Position numbers and translations under genes: made by a program
Source of the DNA: Sorex araneus
Lineage: Eukaryota > Chordata > Mammalia > Eulipotyphla > Soricidae
Direction of reading: 5' to 3'
Assembly: GCF_027595985.1 (NCBI RefSeq)
Contig: NC_073306.1
Location: 77,829,977 to 77,893,976 of the forward strand
Length of the DNA: 64,000 nucleotides
The notes under the pieces: model-generated
Databases searched by the model: none
What the model saw: only the letters and a program-made list of their open reading frames with translations
What the model was told of the DNA's origin: nothing
Part shown: one piece after another, positions 23,791-54,601 of the stretch
How the letters are laid out: every line of letters starts with the position of its first letter
Position numbering within the stretch: position 1 is the stretch's first letter

Positions 23791-23930
23791 AGCTAGATTT
23801 CCCAGCTGTTCCCTGGGTAGCAAAGGTGGATTGAGGAAAAGTTGGCAGATTCCCTTCTCAAGTTCCCCCGTCTCTCCTCCCCACTTCACATAAATCCCTC
23901 AGTGACCCAACCAGCATCAGAAGGAAACTT

Positions 23931-24041
23931 ACATGCAGCAGACACCACTCCCGGTGGGATGGGGAAGGTGAATCCTCAGCTGCTGTCTCTGCTGCTGCGT
24001 CTGTGTTTGTGTCTGGCTCCAATTGCTCGGAAGGTGAAACT
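23931..24041 (-). promoter_or_regulatory. Weak candidate promoter/exon 1 of the GBP pseudogene
   Basis: On the minus strand AGTTTCACCTTCC (24041-24029) is one mismatch from an ISRE, and a possible donor CAT|gtaagt lies near 23931, about 3.4 kb upstream of exon 2. No GAS partner or clear TATA was recognised, so this is only a candidate. Confidence 0.2.
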
Positions 24042-24745
24042 TGAGCAATTTTTAACACCCATTATCAATGAGTCATACTGTGGGTACAGAGTAAAGGATA
24101 TTCCCTTTTAGACAAATTCACCTCAGGATTTTCACCTTGTTTAAACCTACCTTGAAGCCTGATAATGTGGGAGGAGAAGTTCATGTTTGCAAGGACCCAG
24201 CACACCTTGATTGGAAATTCCAGCCCTTCCTCTTTGACTCAACAGTAAGTACAGAGGCCCCAGCCTGAATGTTGACAAGTCATGGTAGAATGAGGGAGTT
24301 CACCAGCCAAAGTACTTTTTTAAGAAAAATCATTTGTTTATTATTGAAAACAGTAAAAATTTTATAATTTCTTCTTCTTAGGAAATAATATTTTCTTTCA
24401 CCAGTGATATTTTATTAGCTATAAAAGCACCAGTGAGCATATAAAACCCATGATTTTAGAGTTCAGTCCCATTTCCTATTATTTTGTTATTATCTTTTAC
24501 TAGATCCACCCTCTGGCAACGTTTAGCTATTTTTTTACCTTATCCCACCACATATATCAACTTATGTGATACAGAATTGGTATTTGTACTTTTATTTGCT
24601 TCATTGATATGTTGCAAAAAACCTGACACTTCTCAACTAAATACCTCAGTCTATGTATCTTAAGAATCATAACAGTTATTTGTGAAGGCATAGAATCATT
24701 TATTACACATGCACACAGAATTTACAGTGGTAGTAATCTTTATGC

Positions 24746-24845
24746 TACCCGTGCATATTGGATATGCCAAAAACAATAACACTAAGTCTCTCAATGAGAG
24801 ATGTTACTGGTGCCCACTCGAACAAATCGATGAGCAATGGGAATA
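24746..24845 (+). mobile_element. 3' part of a long-form SINE
   Basis: gatatgccaaaaacaataac and cactcgaacaaatcgatgag are the long-form 3' body. Confidence 0.7.
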
Positions 24846-24849
24846 ATCT

Positions 24850-26500
24850 TCATAAGCTATTTTCTGTTAGAAATTATGATCTTGTAGTTGATGCAGGGGT
24901 ATAGAAATATTCAGCCAGTGAACTGTATGAGCCTGGTAATTCCTATGGTCTGGCTGAGGTGTATAATGGGGCAGGCACACATGCTTTTGCTCAGCTGCCA
25001 GTGGCCCATCAGCCCGTGTGGTATGTACTATTGTAGATATCCAATGGCTCTTGGTAGAGAAAACGTTCCCCACTCCTGATACAGGATATTCATAAGAACT
25101 CTTTGGAACTATCTACTTCTGTGTAAGTCAGATACCTATGATCTTGTCATTTTAATGAGGTATGCATCCAACAGGGAAGTAAATACATGCCATAAAAATC
25201 ATACAGAGGAATGATTGTAATGGAGTATTCATAATAGCTCTCTGCTTAACAGAACACCAATGTCAAAAAGCTAGGTAAATTGTAGTATAAGTGTATTGTA
25301 GAATTCTTCTGGTAAAGAAATGGTCGATCAACTATAGTTAAACCCAACAATGGATTTCAGTCATAACTTGAATAAAATAAGTGGAGCACAGTGAACTATT
25401 GACTGATTTCACTGAAATAAATTCAACAATGAGAAAAAATGGACTATCTGAGTCAAGTGAAGTTGCTATGAGTCAAAGGGGCACAATACTGTTTCTTGGA
25501 TAATGGGATTCTCTTTCTTCAATGTAGATGCATGATGTTTTAAATAGGGATTGCTCATATATACTAGTGTAAACTTTTGAGTTGTACACTGCTGTTTCTG
25601 TATTATTATTTCATTAGAATTTGAAAAACCATTAACAAACTTCCGATACAAACAGGACACTTAATGATAACTGATACTAAATAGGACACTTAATGATAAA
25701 TCTTCACCTCAAAATCGAAGGGGAATAGTGTTTCCCTTGTCAAAGCACAGTTAACAGATAGAATTTTAGTATATAGGAAATCTGCACAATTTAAAGGTTA
25801 TTTTCAACTTCATATTCTTACCCACATTACCATACACATAAGTTCAGATTCAAAGATGCTTATTTTTCACTATAGTCTGGGAAATACCTGTCTCTCCTCT
25901 GGCCCACCTTAACTTCTTCTGTGTGATTACATCTTGCAAATGATAAGGTCTGATATTTATTCTCACTATCCATGAATAAAAAAACAGTTTATTCTCACTA
26001 TTTATGAACATGAAATCCTGTTGTCAATTAACTTGATGCTTTATTTTCTGCTTTTCCAATATGTGAGGTTGAAAGTTAAAGCAAGCATTGACAACTTAGA
26101 AATGGGAAGAACACAGGTTAATCATTAGCTCATTGTGACTGGTAAGAATTTGTGTATGTCAAGGGATGTGGTGCTGCCAGCAGGTCAACCTGTGCCCACA
26201 GGGCGAGTGCATCAGCCTGATGGTGCGTTCAGGATTCCAGATACCCCAAAATTGCTGCTGTGCCTCTGACTGAATCCCAAAACTCAGAACCAACTTTCTC
26301 AAGAAATTAAAGGGCCAAAAGTTATGTATGTGGGAGCCACGCCCACAAATCAGCTTTAGCTCAGTTATACAAGCTCATTTAATGGCTTTGCTTCAGACAC
26401 CCATAATTAAATCTAGAAAGAGATAAAAAAAAAAACACAGTTAATCTCAGACCAGTGTAAAGCTGAACAGACCAGGACAAATTGGAGGGAGCAGGTCAGG
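24850..26500. other. Intergenic sequence between the two GBP loci
   Basis: No coding sequence or named repeat recognised in this 1.6 kb. Confidence 0.4.
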
Positions 26501-26720
26501 CTGGTGTGCCCCCCGCCCCCCAAGCAGATCCACTAGCAGCTATTTTCTTCTACAATCAAAAATTACCACTGGGTTTACGGGTGGTGGAGAATGGGCACTG
26601 GTGAAGGGATGGGTTCCCAAACTTTGTATGAGGGAAGTATAAGCACAAAAGTGTATAAATCTGTAACTGTACCCTCACGGTGATTCTCTAATTAAAAATA
26701 AATAAATTAAAAAAAAAATT
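26500..26720 (+). mobile_element. L1 3' end
   Basis: gggtggtggagaatgggcac, ctgtaaccctcac-type end (here gtaccctcacggtgattc) and an A-rich tail. Confidence 0.65.
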
Positions 26721-26959
26721 ACCACCATGCCCCTGGCAGACTCTAGCATCCCGGGATGGACCTAACCAAGATATAATCTGCTGAAAATTTAGGTATGTGA
26801 GTTATCTGACTAAAATCTTCAGGCATTTTCAGGGTTAGGATGGACTACCTTCCCCACCCCACCCCTCAACACACCTCCCTGTACTTCCAGAAGCCTTGGC
26901 AAGTCATGTCCACACCCCAAAGCTGCCACCCAGTTAAAAAAGCTACCTGACTCTTACCT

Positions 26960-27245
26960 TCCAGATAAAAATACTGAATGCCCTGAACAAACGTCAGACC
27001 TCTTAGCACCTGTATTGCAAACCATAATGCAGAAAAGAGACAGACGAGGTGTTGTGGGCAGCCTGCCATTGAGGCAGGTTGGAGGGAAGGGTATTGAAGG
27101 CTCGTGGGAGGGAGACAGTGGATATTGGTGGTGGAAGGTTGGAAGGATGATTGGAAGAATGAGTGTTGGATCATTGTATGACTGATATCCAACTATGAAC
27201 AACTTTATAATGGTCTATCTCACAGATAGTCAATAGAAAAAAGAA
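26960..27245 (+). mobile_element. L1 3' end, second copy
   Basis: Same 3' architecture: gcaaaccataatgcagaaaa, ggtggaaggttgg, gtgttggatcattgtatgac, aacaactttataatgg. Confidence 0.6.
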
Positions 27246-27649
27246 TTTATTTATGTCAGAACTCCAGCATATTCAAGAACAACTGGTATGTTTGTGAAAT
27301 TTGCAAGTAATTTTTATCTATCTTCTAATTCCCTCACATAATAAACTATTTATTGTTATTATCTCTCTATTATCTATTTTTATTACCTTTTCTGCCAGCA
27401 TATATATTAAGAAATTTGTCTATGCCAGGGTACCAGTGCATTCCAGAACAACTAAGCTTTTGTGAACTTTGTAACTGTATTTATTACCTATCCTCCTTAT
27501 ATATTATAGAAATAAATTATAGATATTTCTTATATATTATTAAAATATTATAGATATTTCTTATCTATCTCCTTATTTATCCTCCTTATACATATCCACC
27601 TTATATGTACTTAGCTTCCTTACATATATATATATGTATATATACATGA

Positions 27650-29130
27650 ATTTTTTTTGTTTTTTGTTTATAATCTCTCCCTTAAATTTGAATAACAGTC
27701 TTAGTGGGGTAAGGATTCTGGGTTTAAGATTTTCTTCATTCCTTTCTTTTTTATTCCATTCTCTTCTTGCCTGTAGGGTTTGATATGATTTTTGTGAGTT
27801 TTAAGTTGTATTCCTTGTATTTGAGATTTTGCAGCTCTTTGGCAACTTTAAGTAGTCTCTCTGGTTCTTGCCATTTTGGCTACTTTATATCTTGGTGTTG
27901 TTCTGTCTGACTGTATTTTCTTCACTTGGACATCCTGGATCTGTGCATGTGCCTCCCTCCACTGACTGGGAAAGTTCATAGCAATTATTTTCCTACTGGC
28001 AGTTCTTTCCTTATCTTTTTCCCCTCTTCTCTAGGTATCTCAGGAGTTATGAAATTATTTCTCTTGCTATTGTCTACTATTTTCATCCACTTTTAACATT
28101 CTTCTTTCTATTGTCTTTGTGCTGTTGTTGATAAGCTCTATATTGCTTCCAAACACACTTGTTCAGTTTTCAGCTTCTTCTGTTCTCCTACTGTGACTCA
28201 GTACTGTATTTTTTAACTCTTTCAATTCTAATTGAATGAAATATTTAATGTTTCACATAATTTTTTGAAGAGATCAGGCTGATCTCTATAAAAATTTTTT
28301 AAAATAAGCTTGATAGATCGTTCCAGTGATTCATTCATCTCCTCCCTTAATTTATTGGACGTCTGTTCCATGGTTGCTTGGAGTAGGTCGACTCTCCTCC
28401 AGATTACCTCTCTGAATTGTTTATCTGAGAGGTCGTAGATGTTGGGAGCCTCTTTTGAGGTTTCTAGTATCTTTTCTTCTCCCTCTCTTCCTGGAGGGGA
28501 TTTTCGCTGCTTCTTCATATTGTTATGGAAGTATAGGATTGGAACTTTGTAGGTGTTTATTCCTACTACCTCTTGCTGAGAGAAGGAGGGGCTCTGTTTG
28601 TGCTCTTGCTGATGGCAGCTTTATTCCTATTCTAGAGTTCTTCCTTACACTCAGCTTTTTCTTCCTGATTGATGTGGGGGCTTTAATGAAGACTTAAGGC
28701 TAAGTTCTCTTTACAAAGGCTTTGCTAAGCTTCTCTTATTCACTGATAATTTTTCTAAACTTAGAGCTAATAGGCTAGTTCGCATAAGTGATTGAGATGT
28801 GTTAAAGCAATTTTCAAAGCAAGAAGACTATACCTAATGTGCTAAGGTAGGAAATAATAACTGCGGCCGCCTTAGTGGCCGCTGCTCTGGCAGGAGGCCA
28901 CGCCCCTTTAGACCACGCCCCCTTTAGACCACACCCCTAAGATACAGGCCACGCCCCCGTTTCTTCCTTGCAGGGGCTCCTGGGACGTGGGTCACCCGGG
29001 TTGGAGGGAGCCAGCCGGACGGGAAAGCTGGGGCGGTGGGACGCGGGAAGTGGCGGCGGCAAGGGTCCCATGTCCCGGCGGCCGCATGGGAACCGGGGTC
29101 GCACCCGGGCTTTTTAAATAAACTTGAGAA
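27650..29130 (-). mobile_element. L1 5' end: CpG-rich 5' UTR and broken ORF1
   Basis: GC-rich promoter-like block (28861-29110) in an AT-rich window, then ORF1 starting at 28518. It encodes a coiled-coil N-terminus with DLSDKQFREVIWRRVDLLQA and KLREEMNESLERSIK, resembling L1 ORF1 (SDKEFR-type motif). A stop at 28230-28228 is followed in frame by LELKELKNTVLSHSRRTEEA, then more stops. ORF2 is absent. Confidence 0.7.
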
Positions 29131-29612
29131 CTTAGTTCCTGTCCTCATCTGCTAAAGTTATTGAATTCCTCTGTTTTCTTATTCTTCCTAAATCTTCATG
29201 GATTTTAGGAGTGGTAGTTCAAATCCCAGATTACTTGAGCAGTGATCAGGTGTGCTGTCACTCACAAAACTGTGCTACTATTTACTCCTCTATTGATTCC
29301 TTGCCACTACCTCTGCCTCGTGAGGAATTTCTGGCAGAGGAGGCAAGGGTGGAGATAGGTTGCACAATCTCCTCATGGGGTTTTCTTGGCAAAGGAAGTT
29401 GGGGAGATTCTACTGCATTGGTTTCCAGCAGGAGGTTGTATCATGTACATTAGGAACTGTATGGAGTATGTGGAGAAGAATGGGTATGCATTCAGGGGTG
29501 TGGATGTGGACCTGCAGATACTGTAAGGGCTGGTAGTGGAGACTCCTGGGACTCATGTGGAAAGGAAGCAAATTACTTCCTGGTCTGAAAAGGCCTCAGG
29601 AATTTGTGCTAC

Positions 29613-30233
29613 AAGGTTGACTTCATCTGCTGAAGTCATGAACTTTGCATATAAGTGGATCAACATGGAAAGTATAATGCTAAGTGAAATGAGCCAGAAA
29701 GGGAGAACAGACATAGAAATATTGCACTCATCTGTGGAATATAAAATGGCAGAGTAGGAGACTAATACTCAAGAATAGTAGTATATAATACCAGGAGGTT
29801 GGCACCATGGCTTGGAAGCTAGCCTCACACGCTGGGGGAAAGTCATCCCAGATAGAGAAGGGAGCACCAAGTAAAATGTGATCGAGCGGGGAGGGAGATG
29901 CATGCTGAAAGTAGACTAGAAACTGAACATAATGGCCACTCAATACACCTATTGCAAACCACAACGCCCAAAAGGAAAGAGAGAGAACAAATTCGAATGC
30001 TCTGCCACAGAAGCAGAGTGGGGTGAGGGGGATAGGATAGGGGGTGGGAGGGATACTGGGTTCATAAGTGGTGGAGAATGGATATTGGTGGAGGGATGGG
30101 TTCTCGAACATTGCATGAGGGAAAAACAAGCACGAAAATGTGTGAATTTGTAACTGTACCCTCACTGTGACTCACCAATTAAAAATAAATATATTATATA
30201 TTAAAAAAAGAACAAAAAAGGTTGACTTCATCT
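29613..30233 (+). mobile_element. L1 3' end with target duplication
   Basis: AAGGTTGACTTCATCT repeats at 29613-29628 and 30218-30233. Inside is L1 3' sequence (atggaaagtataatgctaag to gtaccctcactgtgac) and an A-rich tail. Confidence 0.88.
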
Positions 30234-30354
30234 CAAAAAGGAAGAAGCAAGCTCCCTATGCGCTCATAGAGACAGTAGTGGTAAGGTGTGGAAAATGTGA
30301 GACTGGAAATCACTATTTAGTTTTAAAGACAGATTTCTTTTTTAATTTGTGCTT

Positions 30355-30480
30355 TTGAGGGAGGAGCCACATCTAGTGGTGCTTTGGGATTGCTTCCAGC
30401 ACTGCTCAGTATTGAGGCTGGAACTCAGGACTCCTGCATGCACAACTGCACACAACTTGTTGAACTATCTCTCTAGTCCC
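30355..30480 (-). mobile_element. tRNA-derived SINE, old copy
   Basis: gagccacatctagtggtgct and tgaactatctctctagtccc. Confidence 0.6.
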
Positions 30481-30889
30481 AAAGTTGTTTTTATAACCCT
30501 GCCTTTTCTTCAACAATGTAATTGAATTTTATTTATTCCATTGTTGTAATATTTAAAAAATAAAATACAAAGTGTCTCTACACAAACATTCTGTCTAATT
30601 TGGTGCTTGCCTCTTATCCTATGATGTTCAAGTGGAGAAATATTACTTTATAGGAGATGCTTGACTGTGAAAAACTCAGTCTCCACCCAATGGGAGAGGA
30701 GGTGGTTCCTAAAAGAAAAGTTTCCAAATGCAATCAGAAAAATCAGTCGTGCTAATGAAACTAGTGTCACTAGTTTCTTGTCTGCTTTTCTATTATCATG
30801 TAACACTTCAAAACACTGCATATTGTCTTAAAGATTCTAACATATGCAATGACTTGGTAAGTTTCTCAAAAATATAAACCAAGGCAGTT

Positions 30890-32137
30890 GTGTAAAACAT
30901 TTATTGGTGTTACATAAAATATGAGTCTAAAAACTATAACGTGTAGATTCAACTACTTTTGAAAATAAAATTTATTGGAATAACTACCCATTCACTGATG
31001 TATTGTTTATGATTGCTTGCATACAAGGAACAGGTGAACATTTGGGATAGATTGCATAGTCCACAGGTCAATAAAATGTTGTTATTTATTATCTGTGGAA
31101 AACTTACTTAACATTCTATGAAGACTCACATTTGGTTAAAAACTTTAAAAAAGAGTAAATTAGAAATCCTGGTGAAGCTTACTTCCCTGCCAGCTTTAAA
31201 CAATTCTTAATAATGTTAATAAGCATTGAGCACTTATATGGGGTTTTAAGATAACTGGAATGATGTCAATATGTCCTATGTAATACTAAGAGAATTATCT
31301 AATTGCTAAAAATTGCCAAATATAATTCATACTTTTATGGGAAATATGAACTGGTTTTCAAGATGACCATTAACAATTAGGAAAAGATAACCTAACTTAA
31401 GGATTATAAACAAAATATTAAATTAACCAAATTTCCATATTATTTATCATTTGAGGTCTATTTCTGTGCATTATATGTTACTACAAATACACAATTGTCA
31501 TCATGTTGGTCTAGTCAAAAAATTTCTGTTAATATTATGTGTGAATTAGCAAGAAGGAAAAATTTCTTTCTTTAGCATATTTGATGTAGACAAAATTTTG
31601 GTAATTGTTTCTTTATCTTCCTAGGGAAATTCTGTAGAGATTCTATGATGAATTTGGATTCTATCAGTGAGGGCTGTTTATTCACAGAACCCAGCAATCA
31701 CACCATTGCTTATAGTATGCAATCATAATATGAAGGAAATCTGCGTTATTTTCACCAAGACGCTAGATTGATTGTTTTTAATATTGAAGCCCATCATATT
31801 GTTGATCAAACTATTGCTTAACTATGTTTCAAGTCTTTACTCAGTATTTATTAGTCTACAGGTGGTTATATAGATGAATAAGCAATTTTTCTGTATAGCA
31901 CCAGTACGTGGATATGTCTTATATTAGTACAAAGGTCTAATGTATCTTTGTCACAACAGTGAACAATATTGCTATGAAAATAGTCATGATTTCAATTAAA
32001 GTAATATTGCAAAGTATTGGTTTATGAAAACACAAAACCTAATTATTATCAAATATAGAGAAATTTCTCCAAATTTTAAAACTGCTTGAGTTGTGCCTTG
32101 AATAAGAGTGATGACAAAATCTGTAATCTTCAGGTCT
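30890..32137 (-). other. Probable 3' UTR region of the GBP1-like gene
   Basis: About 1.2 kb of AT-rich sequence without recognisable repeats follows the stop. AATAAA signals on the minus strand occur at 31847-31852 and again near 30900 and 30970. Which is used cannot be told from sequence; the first would give a 3' UTR of roughly 300 nt and the distal ones roughly 1.2 kb. Confidence 0.4.
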
Positions 32138-50347
<18,210 letters not shown>

Positions 50348-50524
50348 ATTCAGAATGTTTTCTTATCTGAAAAAGCAGAGATTAGATGGAGTTCTTTCCC
50401 AGGTTATTTTGCATACAGAAAATGGAGACAAAATATCCCAACATGGCCAAAAATTATGTCCGTGGTGAATAGATAAAAGAAAGATATGTATCATTTATTT
50501 TTACCTGTTTATTTAAACTGTTTT

Positions 50525-50720
50525 TATTTAGGGATTGGAATGTACAATATTATTACACATACTTTTCATGGATACATCATCTCAACAACACACCCACCAC
50601 CAAAGAGCCCCCTTCCTGCAACCAGTGTCCCTGCCTACCTCCCACCAGCCCCTGCCTTGTAACCGCAGCTCTATGACAAAATTTTCACTTCTGATGACAT
50701 TGAGCATTTGTTGTTGCTTT
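50525..50720 (-). mobile_element. Old L1 3' end
   Basis: acccaccaccaaagagcccc-type L1 3' block in GBP1-like intron 1. Confidence 0.5.
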
Positions 50721-51439
50721 TCTGCTTTTTTTTTTTATCCTACATATTGGAGAGATCTGACTCATAATTTAAATTGTGGAGTAGTGACAACTACACATAT
50801 AGGTAAAAACAAATTTCCTGAAATTCCACAAAATAGTAAATCAATGATAAATTGATTAAGTAAAAATATTTTTCCAGAAAGTCATATTTTTTCAGTATAT
50901 AATTAAAAAATATTATGACTATGTGATAATACATGCTAGGATTTAAATGAAATTGATGTAGTTTTTTGAAAGTTGCTAAATTATTATAATAGAATATTAA
51001 AAAGATGTTGCATGCCAGTGACTTTTCATATATTCAAACACTCACACAAACAAGATCTAGATTTATTTGAAAACTTGATTACATATAATAAATCTGTATT
51101 TATTTTTACTACATATAAATACTTTCATGAGTAAGTCAAAGAGTTAAAATTTACTTTCTTGCACTATCTATACATTTTATTTTCTCTCATGCTTATTTTT
51201 TTTCTCTGATCCTAGAATAGAGGTCCACCAAACTCATACCACCATTCCAAAAGTAGAATTGATATATCTTTTGCAATTTGCTTAAACATATATTACCATT
51301 AATCACATGCAGACATAGAAGCATAAAGTGTTGGGAAAAGAAGGAAAGAAATAGCATGGAAGGGAAAGTTAGAAGACATAAATGATATGCAGTAGGACGC
51401 TGGCTCAAGGGGACATAGGTATATTTGTGATGTTGAAGA

Positions 51440-51710
51440 ATTATAGAGCTAAATGTCTAAACCACAGCGTCAACAGAACAGAAAACATGAGACCCAAACT
51501 TTAATAACCAAAGTAAATATGGTGCCTGTCAAGATGGCAGTCTGGGGCGGGGTGTTGGGGTGGAAGAGGGAATCTGGGAACACTGGTGGAGGGAAGTTAA
51601 CAGTGGGTGTGGGATTCGTGATGGAATACTTTATGTCAAAAACCCAACTATGTATAACTTTGTAATTCATGGTTCTTTTATATAATAAAATTTTGAAAAA
51701 AAAATGACGA
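51440..51710 (+). mobile_element. L1 3' end
   Basis: caagatggcagtctggggcg to gtataactttgtaattcatg and an A-rich tail. Confidence 0.65.
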
Positions 51711-52978
51711 AAGCATCATACTTTCATACTTTTCTTTAGGTTTCATTTGGACTAAGGGCCTTTCTAAAGCCTTGGATGGGCTTGTGTTAGCCAAGGACAA
51801 TGAAATTTAAACCTCATTGGCTTTGTAATAAATTCCAAGTAAATGTGGGGTATATGTATATATATGTGTATATATATGTGTGTGTAATCTGGATGAGAAT
51901 ATGGAAAATAGAAGAATGAAAATATCTGGAGGGATAGAAGAGTTATTCAAAGAATAAGTGTATTTACAGTTAAAGACTTCAAGGCTTTCTTATTTTGTTC
52001 TTTTTTTTGTTTAATTAGAGAAGGAGAAGTCGGAAGGAGAGGGGGATGGGCTTTGGTGAGAGAATGGGAAGGGAAAAAGGAAGCAGAACTGAAAACCAGA
52101 GCAGCCAAGCCAAAGAAGTGAATGGGGCTAGTTTGTCAAGCCAAGGAATTCAGGGGAGAGTTTCAAAACGCATTCAAAACTGTTTCAGAGCAGCACAGAA
52201 GTCAAGGCACAGAGACACGGTGTTTTAGTGACTCCCCAGAGTAGATTTTTTTAAAAGAGTAAGTTTTTTAGTTAAAAAAGAGTGGGACTAAAATTTGCCT
52301 GTAAGTAGCTGAAAGGTCGCAGAACTCACAGTGTGCAGAGGAATGAATGGAGATGAATGTGTGGCTATTTCATCAAATGGCCATTCAGTCTTGAGCAAAC
52401 CTCACAGTAGTAAGGAATGAACTAGCACTAAGACACGAGATGAATATTTCTAAAGCAAGCCCACTGTAAACAAAGTCGAGATGCATGATTTAAACGTAAC
52501 AGTCTTTTCATGAATCTCCATTTTTCAGCCTGGTTTTAAGGGTTTTCTTTCTTTTTTGATTTCTAACAATGCCAAGTTGCTGCATAGGCTGCTTTGCTTT
52601 CCATTTAGAAAAGTTCTCCAACAAAGACAATGATAATTTAATAATATTCCCAGTCAATACAGAGGAGTCAGTAAAGAGAAAGGCAATCTTCTTATAATGC
52701 TGTTTAACCCACACTTGGAAAGACTAATTACATACACACCACAGTGCCACTAGGAGAACACCAGAAATTCACTCTCATCCCGACCCACACCTGCTCACCA
52801 ACCTCATCTGGAATCTCTCTTGGTGAAGCTCATGTTTTTAAAACATGAACAAAAGTTTATGCAACCTGTAACACCCCTTCCTGAACCGGATCCTGGAGCT
52901 CTGATGTGATATTTTCACTAGAATACCGTTAGTTCTTGAGAGCAAGTTACTTTGTTGAGAAAGTAGTCAGAGTTCTTA
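51711..52978. other. GBP1-like intron 1 sequence, no gene
   Basis: A short TATG/TA repeat (51850-51885), otherwise unique sequence. Confidence 0.4.
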
Positions 52979-52979
52979 C

Positions 52980-53058
52980 CTGTTGCTGTCTTCTCTCCTG
53001 AGTGTAGGTGATTCTGTTATTTCTCTGTCTTACTGGACTTTTACTTCAGCTCTCAAGC
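52980..53058 (-). other. GBP1: Non-coding exon 1 (5' UTR) of the GBP1-like gene
   Basis: GBP genes have a non-coding first exon. A strong donor, CAG|gtaag, reads leftward with the last exon base at 52980. A TATA-like TTTAAA lies at 53084-53089, which would place the start about 25-30 bases downstream, near 53058. The 5' boundary is therefore inferred; the donor is seen. The remaining 5' UTR (19 nt, 50348-50366) sits in exon 2 behind the acceptor tttttcag. Confidence 0.6.
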
Positions 53059-53083
53059 ATCTGGGGCTTTACAGGTTTCCTTC

Positions 53084-53089
53084 TTTAAA
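53084..53089 (-). promoter_or_regulatory. TATA-like box of the GBP1-like gene
   Basis: TTTAAA sits between the ISRE/GAS module and the exon 1 donor, about 105 bases upstream of the donor on the minus strand. It is a weak TATA variant; the placement rather than the sequence supports it. Confidence 0.4.
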
Positions 53090-53127
53090 CAATGGATCAA
53101 AAGCAAAACAGTATTTGGCAATGTGAG

Positions 53128-53151
53128 TTTGAGTAATATGAAAGTGAAAGT
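53128..53151 (-). promoter_or_regulatory. Interferon-response module (ISRE overlapping region with GAS) of the GBP1-like gene
   Basis: Read on the minus strand, ACTTTCACTTTC (53151-53140) is an ISRE-type double TTTC element, followed immediately by TTACTCAAA (53136-53128), which fits the STAT1 GAS consensus TTNCNNNAA. The order and spacing match the well-known human GBP1 promoter module, where ISRE and GAS adjoin, as I remember it. It lies about 40-50 bases upstream of the TATA-like TTTAAA. Expected binders are ISGF3/IRF1 on the ISRE and STAT1 dimers on the GAS. Confidence 0.82.
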
Positions 53152-53619
53152 AGCAGGGTACAAAGAAATGACTCAAAACCTCAAAAAATTTCTGGAAGCT
53201 CTGCTAGGACAAGATTGCATGGGTTTGCCATGATTTCTTAATTCAAATCTTAAAGAGGGAAGAAAAAAAGATATCTTAGAGACCATTTGCTGTTTTTTAA
53301 AAAAATGTTTACTCAGTGTTTTAATATAACTGGGTGTGTTTCAGTGTGGGTACTTACTTTGAGAGACATGAAATGAAAAAGTACCATATGATTCTTTTAG
53401 GTATAAATTTCTTTAAGAGTGGACACTTTCTCAGTGGACCTGACTTCTTATCATTAAGTGCAGTAACTGGGGAAAAGGTGAATCTGACATACTCAGAAAT
53501 ACCCAAAGTCTAACCAGCATCAGACACCAGTTCAGTACTTGTTTGAATTGTTCTTGTAAAGTTGCTTTCCTGTGTTGTTTTTCTAAGTTGCTTCAGACAA
53601 TAATAGAAGTAGCAGTTTT

Positions 53620-53765
53620 CTTTCTTTTTTTTTCCTTTTTAGGTCACACCCAGCAATGCTCGGGGGTTGTTCCTGGCAGTGTTCCGGGGACCATGTGGGA
53701 TGCCATGAGGTCGAACCCGGATCGGCCTCATGCAAGGCAAATGCCCTATTGCTCTGGACCCAGTT
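53620..53765 (-). mobile_element. tRNA-derived SINE
   Basis: ggtcacacccagcaatgctc to ctattgctctggaccc; internal deletion. Confidence 0.8.
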
Positions 53766-53779
53766 TTATTTCTTGATTT

Positions 53780-53841
53780 GTAGTTTTCTTCCTGAGTTCT
53801 GGCTACACTGGTAGTTTTCTTCCTGAGTTCTGGCTACACTC
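53780..53841. repeat. Tandem duplication of about 31 bp
   Basis: tagttttcttcctgagttct followed by ggctacact occurs twice head to tail. Confidence 0.9.
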
Positions 53842-54194
53842 AAACAAAATGAGTGATGTTGTCAGTGTTTTACAGTTAAAGAGGCTGAGGGAGAATAAAT
53901 AATATTCCTGTCCAACTTTAAAAAATTGGGGAATAGACCAAAAACAAGCAAACAAAAAATCCAGTGAAAACTGCTAATAGAATGAGGGTTACCAATGGCA
54001 AAGAGAGTTAGAGAGGATGGTGAGAGATAAGCTGGGGGACTTAAAAAAAAAAAGATGATGGGTTGCATGGGTAAGAAAAAAACCTGAAATAAAACACCAC
54101 ATGACTCAGTCAAAAAAGTAAAAAATCTACATATTTATAACAAAACACATGCATGTACAAGTATGTGAATAGGGAGAATGAATAAAAGGGAGAA

Positions 54195-54601
54195 GAGAAG
54201 ATAGACTTTTTTTTTTTTAATTAATTTATTTTTTTAAAATTTATTTATTTTTAATTAGAGAATCACCGTGAGGGTACAGTTACAGATTTATACACTTTTG
54301 TGCTTATACTTCCCTCATACAAAGTTTGGGAACCCATCCCTTCACCAGTGCCCATTCTCCACCACCCGTAAACCCAGTGTCCCTCCCACCCTCCCCAATC
54401 CCATCTCCCCCCCACCCCACCCTGCCACTGTGGCAAGGCATTCCCTTCTGTTTTCTCTCTCTAATTAGCTGTTGTGGTTTGCAATAAAGGTGTTGAGTGG
54501 CCGCTGTGCTCAGTCTCTAGCCCTCATTCAGCCCGCAACTCCCTTCCCCCACATGGCCTTCGACTACAATGTAGTTGGTGATCGGAGAAGATAGACTTTT
54601 T
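54195..54601 (-). mobile_element. L1 3' end with target duplication
   Basis: GAGAAGATAGACTTTTT repeats at 54195-54211 and 54585-54601. Confidence 0.9.

Noticed and set aside
28228-28518. 96-codon minus ORF with coiled-coil character as a possible host gene
   Set aside because: Context (CpG-rich 5' block, SDKQFRE motif, continuation in frame after the stop) fits an L1 ORF1 remnant better.
29728-30165. 145-codon minus ORF
   Set aside because: Antisense to an L1 3' end bounded by target duplications.
53366-53380. GAAATGAAAAAG as a second ISRE upstream of the GBP1-like gene
   Set aside because: Spacing between the GAAA cores does not fit the ISRE consensus.
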